Below are positions 1 through 60,088 of a DNA stretch of 64,000 bases, one piece after another. The DNA comes from Certhia americana (Eukaryota; Chordata; Aves; Passeriformes; Certhiidae). The first letter of the stretch is position 1. Each line of letters begins with the position of its first letter. The translations under genes and the position numbers were made by a program. The stretch spans positions 3,829,983-3,893,982 of the forward strand of contig CM031878.1 in NCBI GenBank assembly GCA_018697195.1, read 5' to 3'. The notes beneath the pieces were generated by a model. The model was given only the letters and a program-made list of their open reading frames with translations. It ran no database searches and was not told the origin of the DNA.

Positions 1-3
1 TTC

Positions 4-79
4 CTTTGACATATTTAATATTAAAAGAAAAAAACCCAAACATGTCTGCTCTCTCTTTTTGCTAGTTTCCAAACAATTA
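4..79 (+). repeat. Direct repeat copy A
   Basis: About 75 bp (from ctttga through tatttaatattaaaagaaaa, catgtctgctctctcttttt and gtttccaaacaatta) recurs at 2448-2519 with a four-base gap and a few substitutions. It may extend beyond the window's left edge. Family unknown. Confidence 0.85.
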
Positions 80-165
80 GTAGCTTAACTGTTGATGAGA
101 ACTGTTATTCACTTGCAGCAGAATAACACAGAAGACAGGAATTTAGCAAGGTAACAAGTCAAAGG

Positions 166-188
166 AAAAAAAAAAAAAAAAAAAAAAA
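166..188 (+). repeat. Poly(A) run
   Basis: 23 consecutive A residues; no SINE or retrocopy body precedes it. Confidence 0.95.
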
Positions 189-2447
189 GGCACAAAAAGA
201 AAGAAACGGCACTCCACACCATGATCATCCAAAAAATTGAACTCAGACGGGAAGAGCACAATATCTACTAGAATAACAGGCAATGCTAACCGATAGTAAA
301 CTCAGACTTTCTTTCCCTTGAGATGTCTTTAAGCAGAACTAAAATAAGTATTGTTTGGAAAATGACACCAAAGATATCCTATAAAGCTGATCTCACAGAA
401 AATTCAGAAAACTCACACTAAGCCCCACAGAGCTGTGCAAAGTAGAAAAAAAAAAAAAAGGATGACAAAAAGAGGAGTTTAAATATTTAAGAAAACACTA
501 ATTATCTTATTAAGAATGCTAGATGAAGATCTGAGAAAATGGGCAGGCCAGTTTCTTCATTCAGTTGAATGAATCTCCAAGTTCAACCTCCTGTCTTTGG
601 CTATTTTGTAATTTTGTAAATGTGACAGGCTTAGGATTGAGAAATCATATGAAAACACAGTTGGGAGTAGTACTATTGTGGGAAAGTGCACTTCCCTGCA
701 GAGTTCCAAAATTTTCACTTGGGCCTTTTGTTCCTGAAGCACAAGTCTGCCCTCTGCCTTACATCAGAGAATAGATTTGTACGGACTTTTTTTGTCCTCA
801 AATCAGACCTATTGTGCAATATGGACTGCCATTACTATATTCCTATTTTTCACTAGCAAGCATCTTCTCACTTGTAAAACATTACTTGAAATGGATTAGG
901 TACTCAGTGCTCAAAGTCATGATAAACTTTGGAAATTCTGTGGAAGCTTTTATAATCTTCAGGGCAGCCATCAAATCTGTATTGCATGGGCACTCGTAGC
1001 TCTGTTTTTCAGAATTACTGATGGTAGTAATGCATTTTAAGGTGACTTATAGGATGTACATATGAGAACCCCTTGTTAATCCTGTTTAGTTTTCAGACAA
1101 ATTGCAAGTCAGACATTCTGAATGTCAGAAGACATTCTGCTTTAGTATTTATTCTTCCAGCAACATTAAGCAACACTGCTTATGTTTTATACAGTTTTAT
1201 CACACTAGTATGGGATTGGTCATTACAACTTCATCTGCTTTAAAGAGAAACTTCAGTGTCCTTTTCCAGTGAGTGACAATATACACTGGATGTAAGCACT
1301 ACTAAAATGAGACAGAGATCAATTAACAGCAAAAAAAGGAAAAACCCACTATTTTTTGTAATTATTTTTACTGGTTTGCCTTGTAATTATTACAGTGGTC
1401 AGCAACCAATATTCATGTGTCAGAAAAAGTTATTAAATGCTTGGCTTAGTCCATACCACACTTCATCTTTTTTCAATAAAAAGATAGTTTCCTGCTATTC
1501 AGATGCTTTGTTTGCATGAAAACTTTATTTGAGAGACTATTCTGACAACAGAGCTTGTTTCCAAGGGTTCAATTTGAACAAAATGGGGTTTCTAAACAAG
1601 CTCATGTAGGCCTCTCTAATTTTTTTTTAGTTTTTTTTTTTAATGGAAGACAACAAAGATGTTAGCGAACATCTCTATATTGTGAGAATTGGGGCTTAAT
1701 CCACTACAGTACTCAAAGATGACTCTGTTCCAGCTCAGAATTTCATCATACTGGCCAAAAACTTACAATCAACTAGAGACTGATATAAAGCAACAGGAGC
1801 ACAAGAGCGTTCTCACACTTGGTTCATGTTTTGGTGTTTACTCCAACTTCTGTATTTTTTCAATATTTTGAAATGAATTAATATGCATGAAAAATCAACA
1901 GCCTAGAAACAAAAAAGCTGGGTGTGCAGCTGCAGCATCATTACCCAAATGGACAGAGAGATGAACGTCTGCCGAAGCAAAATAAGCTCCGTGGCAATGT
2001 GACACTTTTACAAAGCATAAACCTCCCTGGAGCAGCAAGAAAATAGTACTGAAAAGACTAATCAAGCAAAAGTGGCATTACTTCTCCTGTAAATTTCCTA
2101 CTGGCATTAACAAATCTCAGGAACATTATCTAGCACCACCTTTTAGCAAATACTGCTATTTTTGGTCAGGTGAAGGGATATCCATTGCCTACAAAGGCTT
2201 ACCAAGCTCCAGCTTAGAAAGTCCTTCCCATTTCACTAACTTGGGAACTCAAATCTCAATTATCCCTTGGCTGACTGGGGAGCACAGGAGAGGGGGAAAG
2301 CAATGAGAGCTTCACCACAAGCTAGATAAAACAAAACCACCCGGAAAAATTAGCTCAGGTTTAGAAGAAAGGTAGCTCAGAATCCTTCTGTACCTCCAGT
2401 CACACCTCTGCTTCAGCTTTTATACTGGTAGGAAAAAAATAATTTTA

Positions 2448-2519
2448 CTTTGAAGTATTTAATATTAAAAGAAAAAAACCATGTCTGCTCTCTCTTTTTG
2501 CAAGTTTCCAAACAATTGG
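2448..2519 (+). repeat. Direct repeat copy B
   Basis: The second copy of the segment at 4-79. Similarity stops sharply after aaacaatt on the right and before ctttga on the left. Confidence 0.85.
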
Positions 2520-3752
2520 ACTGATCATTTTCTTATCTAGGGGGGTGAGCCCTATCAGAGTTCACACAGCCTTGGAAACACAGAGGGTGCTCTCAGTACT
2601 ACAGCTCACAGAAAGATGATTTTCCTCTCTTCTGGACAGTTTGATTTTATCCTTTTTGTGTCTATCCAAAGGTGGTACCAAAATGAATGGGGCTACTTTC
2701 ACAAACCACAGTTAAGCTCCTGCTTATGGGAGCCAGGTATTTGTGCTGTCTGTGCTCACAATAACCTCGCCTACGATGCAGCATCTTTGCAGCACCTTCT
2801 TTAATCAATGGACATCTGAAACAGAGCTCAGACAATTAGGACACTGTCCTTTAATGCCTGCCGAGTCTTTTGTCTGCCAATGAATCACTGGTCCCTGATG
2901 ATTTCTCATTTAAAGGTCAAATCTACTATGAAGGACAGATAGAAACCATCTGGCTTCCTGCAGAAAAATAAAAAGCTGTTTTTGTTAGGAGGTGACAATG
3001 CTGAATCCATTAGCTTCATCTGAAGAGTGATGGCGCACCTCTTCCATACGCAAAACTGGCTACATAATTGACTCCAGATTTTAGTCATTACTACTTAGAA
3101 TTTATAGTACTGGATAATTTTACAAAGCCCAACAATTAGCAATTAGCACTGCAGCTGTGCTGGAAATGGAAGAACAAGGAGCAATGGCAGGAAAAGAAGC
3201 GAGTGTAGCAATATCTTCATTATTATCAGTTATGCACTGACACGTCAAATATAACAATTTCAGCCCAGTCTTTTTCCTGCAATCTGAGAAATGGAAAAGT
3301 GTATGTGAAGAGTGGAAAATTTAAAGGCAATTACCTCAGAGGCCAAAGAAAGGGAAGCACAAACTGAGGAGAATCCTCTGCTACTTTTCAATTTAATTCC
3401 ATTTTGGGATGTTTTTGAGCCAGGTTTTTAGAAAAGCCTAAATCAAGAGAGTGGCAGTAGGAGATGGTGTCATGAACCAAGAGATGAAGCACACTATACT
3501 GACAGCTTTCTTTACAAATAGTATGAAGAGCACAAAAGGAGATGAAAGGATCAAAAAGACAACTAATTTTAAGCTTTGCAGTTATTTTCTCTTGGTCAAA
3601 AACTGACAAGCTTTTTACTATAAAAACAAACATCAAGAATCTGAAAAGGTTTCTCCAGGTTTGAGAATGGAAACAATTTGGTGCAGTTGGTAATCCCTAT
3701 TTTCTGGGTTTTCCTGTGGGGAAAGTAGTGATCAAAACTGGAGTGAGGGAAG

Positions 3753-3951
3753 TGAGTCAGTGCAACATGCTTTATTTCAGCTGGTAAGTACTAGCCTATT
3801 TTTCCATTAAGTACTGGGTAAACTCACTGACTCATACTGTGTATACCCACTGCAAGCAGGCAGCTGGCTCAGAAACCAGCTTTCCATACACTCTTCAAGA
3901 ATAGTTGGGAAACTTCAAACAGAGATTTGTTTTCAGGTCAATGCTGACTCA
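3753..3951. promoter_or_regulatory. Cluster of three AP-1/MAF-type sites
   Basis: tgagtca at 3753-3759, tgactca at 3828-3834, and tgactca at 3945-3951 within tgctgactcac (3942-3952), which matches the extended NF-E2/MARE form. Possible intronic enhancer; motif evidence only. Confidence 0.4.
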
Positions 3952-6930
3952 CTTATTTTCAGTCCAATTTTAGCTGTGAAAATGTTAAGGTTAAGGTTAA
4001 GGTCAGCACTGATTTAATTTCTGAAAACTGAGTGCTATGCAAAGCAAGTAAGAAGGTACTGCCAAATTCTGATGTACTCTTAAATCTGTATCTTCAGGTG
4101 AAGCCATAGGGAGTTTGTTTCATAGTAGCAGGAAAATATTACCCCCATTGCCATCTTTCTCTGGTAAGTAAATCAGTTTGTGTAGTTTGCTCTCTTTTGA
4201 ACAAGAAGATTGTGAAAGTTCCTTCAGGGAGGACAGGAACAGAACACTGAGAGCACTCAGATGTGCTTAGACCATCCTGTGCCAACAAACCATGTCAAAG
4301 AGGTGCAATCTATACTTATTCTACGGAATGTTGTACATGACATAAGCTATTGTTCAAATTTTGCCTTCGCTCGATCTGTGTTTCGCCCAAGACATTTCAC
4401 AGCTTTGGGACAAAAATAACATTTGGCCAATATGCCTTCTGTTAGATTTCAAGCCTGATTATACAGTTGCATTCTGTCAGTGAGCTCCCTGGGATGTCCC
4501 ACTGTTATTACATGGCAGAGGATAATTTGGGGAAAAAAAAAAACAAAACAGAACAAAACAGTCTACCTTTGTTCGTCAGGTTAGTAGTTTTAGTCTTTTA
4601 AAAATATTTTCCTCACTCAGATATTTCTAAAAGGTCTCATTTAACATATCAGTAAGAAATTCTCTAAAAAAAAGTAATCACATCTCAAATCATCCAAGGC
4701 CTCACAGAAGAGGACAGCTTTCACTGAAGTTTCCTTATGATCTTACTTGGTTTGCCTTCTATGACTAAAAGTAAGAAAGTCCTTCCAACAACTCCTCTTA
4801 ACTACTCCAACTAGTGAGCAACCCATTATCAAACACCTATACACTACAGGAAATGACAAGAGACAAAACAACAAATTGAGACATGGAAAATCAAAGTAGT
4901 GTTCTTTACTTTATTTCAACTTATTTTATTCTAGCCATCACTACCAAGATAGTGGTACCATACTCATATGGTAGATGCAAATTTTGGTGGTTTTTTAGAA
5001 TATGTGTATGGTTTCTAAAACCAAGCATTCATTCTGGCTTTAAGACCACAGTAAATTATTTGCTGAAAGTTTAGAAAAGTGGAATACAAAAATTATTTCT
5101 GAATGCAGTTTTTACACTGTACTGTAACCAGCAGGCAGACACTTCCTGCAAAGCACCTTTCTTGCCCACTGGTGGCACAGGATGTCTCTTTGTGAAGACA
5201 AAGATTAGATTGTGAGTTCAGTTACCATCTAACACTGCAGTGTTTTCACTTTGAGGAAGCAAAATTGTGGACATGAAAGAAAAGTCTGTCTTTAGCAATA
5301 ACCTCTAGAATAATTCATGCCTACTTCATAACAGCAGTATGACTACACCTACTGAAATGTTCCAGTATCAAAAGTTCTTTATGACAAACTGACAAAATAA
5401 TTGCAGAGTAATATTTCAATAGACATTAGAAGATACATAATATATATACTACTTCAGTAAGCATTTCTTTGTTTTACCGAAAAGGAAATTACTCTCCTTG
5501 CAGTTTAATCATCAAACTAGTATTCTGATTAATCTCCAAACTGAGATAAAGGTAACCTAGCTTGTTGCCTGTAAGCCCAGAGCTGGACTGGCTCCAGACC
5601 CCTCAAGCAGAAGAAGGGCTCTCCAGGAAAGTGAGCATGAGTGCTGCCACTAAAGCACCTGTGAGGAAAATGCTGGCTATGAACTTCACCTCTACTCTTC
5701 ACCAGGACAACTTTTTAGACACAGAAACATTTGTAAATCTCCACCTTTGTCTTCTGCGAAAGTGATACCCTGGTTGAAATGGCTATTGACTTGTCTCACA
5801 CATCAAAGGTAATTTAATTTTGCAGGTCAGTCCAAAATGGATCTTTACCTAATTTGAGACTGTTGAAATATATATGGATTTTTTGTTAAAGCTTTAAGGA
5901 AAAAAATAAAAATCAATTGAGATGCTGAAAGCATTTATTCAATTTTTCTACAACAAGGTACAGTATTACCTTGTTAAATGACTGAATCAATTTGCCACTC
6001 AGCCCAAGAGAGGCAAGGCACCTTGTTCCTTTTTTTTATTAGTTCTAACAAAGCTTATAACTGATTTCAGATGGGCTAATGGGCATTTCATACCCCAAAC
6101 AAGTTTTCTAGCACATTATTTAGAAAAACTTCAAACAACAGTGACCTATTCACTGTTATATAACAGGTTAAGATGATTCTGATCCTAGCCCATTTAAAGC
6201 TGTTTTCTGGTTTATCTTTTCAAAGTAAAACAGTAAAATGAAAAATTGAGAACTAAAGAAAAAAACTACTTTTGCAGGAGCTTTGAACGTTATCATAAGC
6301 AGATCGCAGTATCAACAACTGCTTTATGGAAGGCTCCTCTGTTTACCCACTCTTTAGGGATCCCAGGATGATGTATTATTTTTGCACAAATTTAAGGAGT
6401 ATATTTAAGGGTTAAGTTTCAACCAAAAAGACCCAAACTGTCAACAGGGGTCATAAACAGCTGAGCTGTTAGGAAAAAAGAAAAAAAAAAAGGTGATATA
6501 AGATAACAAAACTTGAGAGAGATGAACAGTTTGGCTATCTTGCTGACAATACCATACTGTGTGGGTTTGGTTTTGTTTTTTAAAGGAACAAGCACACTCT
6601 AAATTAACTTAAAAGAACCTGGGGAAGTAGGATCTTTCCCTCTCAAAGTGATTTGCATTCCTTATCAGAAACACTTGCCTTACAGCTTCAGTTCTATCTG
6701 TTTTCACATTTTAAAGCCTCTTTGAAAGGACATCCTGGAACCTCCCATGAGGATAAAAGTCACAATTCACCAAGCTGCAGCACTGTCAGAGCTCAGGATC
6801 CCTAATTGCTGCATTTGATCTAACGGTGATCTGTCGTGTAACAACTAAGCTCATGCTCTTTTCATGAAATGAAAGCACTGTCATTTCCACTTTTTAATGG
6901 AATTTAGAAGTAACCACGTGGATCTAATTC

Positions 6931-7066
6931 AGAGTTCAGGTGGTCAGAGCGTGCACTGGTAACTCCACAATTGTGGGTTTGATCCCACATGGTCCACTCA
7001 CTTAAAATCTGGACTTGATGATCCTTGAGGGTCCTTTCCAACTCAGAATACTTTGTGATTCTGAAT
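6931..7066 (+). mobile_element. Composite SINE: tRNA-Ile-like head plus CR1 3' tail (TguSINE1-like)
   Basis: The 5' part reads like a decayed tRNA-Ile gene: an A-box-like tggtcagagcgtg at 6941-6953, then a B box ggtttgatcc at 6976-6985 inside gtgggtttgatcccac. It is followed by cttgatgatccttgagggtcctttccaactcagaatactttgtgattctg (7013-7066), the CR1 3' end. A tRNA-Ile head fused to a CR1 tail is the published design of the passerine SINE TguSINE1, which borrows CR1 reverse transcriptase. No clear target-site duplication was seen. An alternative is an independent CR1-tailed tRNA SINE. Confidence 0.75.
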
Positions 7067-7537
7067 TTCCTTTTATATTGTGCTGCCTTCCACGAGCTGC
7101 AAATACTGTCACACTTTACATAACCTTGATTTTTAATTATTGCACACAAGTGAACTGTAACATACTTCTCAGCTGTAGAAAAGATTTTCTGGCTTTCAAT
7201 TCTGTACCTTGATTTCTTAAGTCAATAAAATAATATTGGAAATTTACAGAGTAAAAGAGTTTTAGAAGTACCTGAAACATTTAACTATAGCTATATTAAA
7301 ACCACCTTTTACAAGTATTTTACAGAACCCAGCATCCTGTAGTAATTATCATTAATTACTGAAAACTTATACCATTGGACAGCATCTCCAGTTTTCCACC
7401 ATAAAATCAAATGCCAAGAATAAGAAACAAGAATATTTCATGTTGATTAGCAGCAAGCATCAGAAGACTCTTGGTAAAAAATATCAGAGCTCACAAGAAC
7501 ACATTCAGGGCAAGGATGAACAACAATGTCACACGAG

Positions 7538-7636
7538 CAATCTGGCCTAGTGGAAGTGGCACATGGCAGAGGGATGGAATGAGATCATCTTTAATGTCCC
7601 TTCCAGCCCAAGCCACTATGGGATTCAGTGACCAAG
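7538..7636 (+). mobile_element. CR1 LINE, 3' fragment
   Basis: The stretch ggcctagtggaagtggcacatggcagagggatgga, then atgagatcatctttaatgtcccttccagcccaagccac, matches the 3' UTR and tail of avian CR1. It is antisense to PIK3C3. Confidence 0.88.
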
Positions 7637-9258
7637 TGTCAGGGAACACTGGACAGAATGAGTAAGATTAAAATGTGTCATAAGTCTCAAACTTACTGGT
7701 GCAAACATTAAAGAACCAGCCCTCCTGAATTTCAATGAAACCACTGGTTTGAGCTCCTGATGACTTTCAGACACACACAAACTTGCTCCAAATTAATCCC
7801 AGCTCTACCTGTTGATGCATACTTCAAATTTTATTAGGATTTATGGAGCATTTATTAGTAGACTTTGCAATCTAAAAGATCTTTCCCCTCCATAATGTAT
7901 CATTCATGTTTCAAATGGGTAGGCAAAGCCAAATGTGTCTTCTTTACAAAGAAGAAATTCTTAAGATAGGACTTGCCTATTGTTGGGAAGGCCTCTTCCT
8001 TGAAAAGAAGATGTCTCTATAAAAGTGTAGTTACTTCCAGAACTTGGCAGATATTGAACTGTTTCATTTGCTTACTTTAGGCTTTCATCTCCCATGTTCT
8101 ATGTAAGTAACCATGTAAGTAACCTACTCAATCTGTAGGGAATTCAGGGACAGAGGTGAAGTTCAAGTATTGATAAGAAGAAATAACTTGCTATCATTTT
8201 CTCAAGCAAACAGTTAAGTGGAGGGAAGAATGTCATCTTTACCACAGAACACAGCACTTGTGACTAGCATAGCTTCCTGGATATGAAACCAAACAGCTGC
8301 AAGAACTCTTTGTATTGATTTGAAACCAAGAAACTCTAAATATGAAACGCTTGGATCCTTGAAGAGAAAAGGAAAAATTTGTGCAAGTCATAATTTAGTT
8401 TTCTTTAAGGAAATTATATTAGAACATGAAATATTTATCTGAAGATTCTGAATCTCTGTTATCATAGCTTATTGAAAAGAGTGAAGAACAGCCCATGTGA
8501 GAGACAATCCAACACTTGAATAAAAATTACACTGAACTAATTTCCATTGGATACACAGGCTCCACAAAGTCTTTAGGGGAATTAGAACAGATAGCCCTTC
8601 ACTATAAATCAGGTTACAAAAACCCCAACATTTGTCTAAAATGTAACTGTAATGAAATCTAGATGGAGATGTATCCAGTATTTTTCATGTCAACTACTGC
8701 TAAAACACCAAATGGAGAAGAATGACTTAAGCTGGTACAAAGGACAAAGTTAGAATTAAAGGACACACGTCTGCCTTCACAATAAACAAAATCTTCTTGA
8801 AGAAGATATATTGGCCTACTGGTTTTAAATCTTCAGTAGACTGGTTTTATAACTGGAAGAAGAGTGTGTTTTGAAAACCATCCATGACTTAAAAGTTTCT
8901 AAATTAGATGGAACAATCTTTCATGATAGTCAGTGATGACTGCTTCATTTCTCTTAAGTTTGATAAGGTGGGAACCCTGATTTTAGCTAAAATACCCATT
9001 GGAACAGAGTGCTAGAGCAGAGTGTGCAACATTGCATGAATGATAAAAAGCCATTCTGTATTCATAGGCACACTGCTAAGTGATCTCCAGGCACATCTCC
9101 TATCTTTAACTTCAATGATTCTAGAAATTGCTCAAAACTTATAAAACAGGAGCAAGTATTTTCAGGTGAGACACAGATAAGGCATCATCACAATTGACTG
9201 AAAATTTCGTAATGAGATGCCCTGGATTACTGAAAGACAATGAAAGCTTCACAATTAC

Positions 9259-58955
<49,697 letters not shown>

Positions 58956-58985
58956 GGCCGCCGCCGCTGCTCCCCGCCCGCCCCC

Positions 58986-59051
58986 TCAGCGCCCGCGGGC
59001 AGCAGCGCCGGCCTCCCCGGCCGCGCTCCGCGCATGCGCCGCCGCCGCCAT
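58986..59051 (-). other. Upstream ORF in the presumed PIK3C3 5' UTR
   Basis: ATG at 59051 lies in the YY1 motif with a strong context (A at -3, G at +4). It encodes 21 Ala/Gly/Arg-rich residues and stops at TGA 58988-58986, in the same frame as PIK3C3 and 30 nt before its start codon. A second upstream ATG at 59035 (in the NRF1 site) is in another frame and runs past the PIK3C3 start to about 58892. Either matters only if transcription starts upstream of it. Confidence 0.5.
59030..59039. promoter_or_regulatory. NRF1 palindrome
   Basis: The sequence gcgcatgcgc is a perfect match to the palindromic NRF1 consensus, 75-84 bases upstream of the PIK3C3 start codon and inside the CpG island. Confidence 0.75.
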
Positions 59052-59055
59052 CTTG
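59044..59055 (-). promoter_or_regulatory. YY1-type motif (caagatggcggc in gene sense)
   Basis: On the minus strand this reads caagatggcggc, the YY1 consensus, oriented with PIK3C3. In this motif class the site usually lies just downstream of the transcription start. Its ATG also opens a uORF. Confidence 0.75.
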
Positions 59056-59090
59056 AGTAAGGGAGGAAGGAGCGGTGCCAGCCCTTGACC

Positions 59091-59102
59091 AAAATGGCCG
59101 CC
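59091..59102 (+). promoter_or_regulatory. YY1-type motif, opposite orientation
   Basis: On the plus strand it reads aaaatggccgcc, close to the YY1 consensus (C for G in the core-flanking position), pointing away from PIK3C3. The pair of opposed sites 36 bases apart is what one expects at a divergent start. Confidence 0.5.
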
Positions 59103-59242
59103 GGCCCGCGGCCGCCCCGGTCCCCCCACACCGCCCTCACCCACAGCGCGGCGGGTGCGCAGCCCGCAGCAGGGCGGTGGCAGGCGTGTGGGATGGCTCC
59201 TGTCGTCTGAGGGTGGAGAAGGATGGAGCCTGGAGACAGTCT

Positions 59243-59683
59243 CACAGAATCACAGAGTACCCTAAGGTTGAAGGGACCCACAAGGATCACCGAGTCCAGC
59301 TCCTGGCCCTGCACAGGACACCCTAACTACATGGGGTAGGAAGCATGCGTCTGAGCATCACCCAAGGGCTTCTTAAACTCAGACTTGGTGCTGTGGCCAC
59401 ATCCCTGGGCAGTCTGTTCAATGCCCACCCCTCCTCTGGGAGAAAAACCTTTTCCTGAAATCCAACCTAAACCTCACCTGACTCAGCTTCATCCCTTCTG
59501 ATCCTTTCGCTGGTCTCAAGGGTGAAGAGATTGGTACCTGCCCCTCTTCCCCCTCTTGAGAAATTCGAAGTGAGGTGTCCCCTCAGTCTCCTCCAGATCT
59601 TACAAACCAAGTGACATTTGCTAGTGCTCTTAAGGCTTCACCTCCAGACCTTTCACCATCCTCGTGGCCTTCTCTGGACCCTC
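59243..59683 (-). mobile_element. CR1 LINE, 0.44-kb 3' fragment upstream of PIK3C3
   Basis: The plus strand starts tcacagaatcacagagtaccc and runs through aggttgaagggacccaca, gtccagctcctggccctgcacaggacac, ctgggagaaaaaccttttcctgaaatccaacctaaacctc and ctcagtctcctccagat to cctcgtggccttctctggaccctc. This is reversed CR1 in full collinear order. It ends exactly where the next CR1 starts. Confidence 0.92.
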
Positions 59684-59795
59684 ACAGAATAGAATAGTTT
59701 GGCTTGGAAGGGAACTTAAAGCTCCTTTATTTCCAACCTCCTGCCATGGGCAGGGACGCTTTCCTCTAGACCAGGGCTCCCCCCAGAGCTCAGAG
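59684..59795 (-). mobile_element. CR1 LINE, short 3' fragment adjoining the previous copy
   Basis: It reads acagaatagaatagtttggcttggaaggga, then actt-aaag, tccaacctcctgccatgggcagggacgctttcctctagacc on the plus strand: the reversed 3' end of a different CR1 subfamily. The join suggests insertion of one copy at the truncated 5' end of the other, in the same orientation. Confidence 0.88.
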
Positions 59796-60045
59796 CTGCA
59801 TCCAGCTGCATCATTATTTCTACAGAGATGTTCATTGTTAATAACTTTTCCAGCAAAGTCCCTCCATTGTGATTAATTATGAGGTTTTCATACAAGTTAG
59901 ATAATCTCAGCTCAAGGAAAGGGTCTTCACCAGGGCAGGAGTCACACAATGATTCTACATCTGGCACAGGCAGCCAGAAACTCCCCACAACTAAAATATT
60001 ATAAACATATAAAAATCATAAACATATGATTTTTAAAAAATAATA

Positions 60046-60048
<3 letters not shown>

Positions 60049-60085
<37 letters not shown>
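60049..60085 (+). repeat. (AT)n microsatellite
   Basis: 37 bases of alternating AT upstream of PIK3C3. Confidence 0.95.

Positions 60086-60088
<3 letters not shown>

Larger units (their letters stand above)
1..9258 (-). other. PIK3C3 intron 23 (incomplete), no further exon seen
   Basis: AT-rich intronic sequence at least 9.26 kb long. I searched by eye on the minus strand for the reverse complement of the expected C-terminal exon (KFAQYWRK and upstream) and found nothing. It holds a direct repeat pair (4-79 and 2448-2519), a cluster of AP-1-type sites (3753-3951), a tRNA/CR1 SINE (6931-7066), a CR1 fragment (7538-7636) and an A-run (166-188). All ORFs in it are short and unsupported. Confidence 0.75.

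Noticed and set aside
3985..4005. Interstitial telomere-like repeat (ttaagg units)
   Set aside because: Only three units and the motif is TTAAGG, not the vertebrate TTAGGG.
6941..6990. A functional tRNA gene
   Set aside because: The A and B boxes are recognisable, but the body is decayed and continues directly into a CR1 tail, so it is a SINE rather than a tRNA gene.
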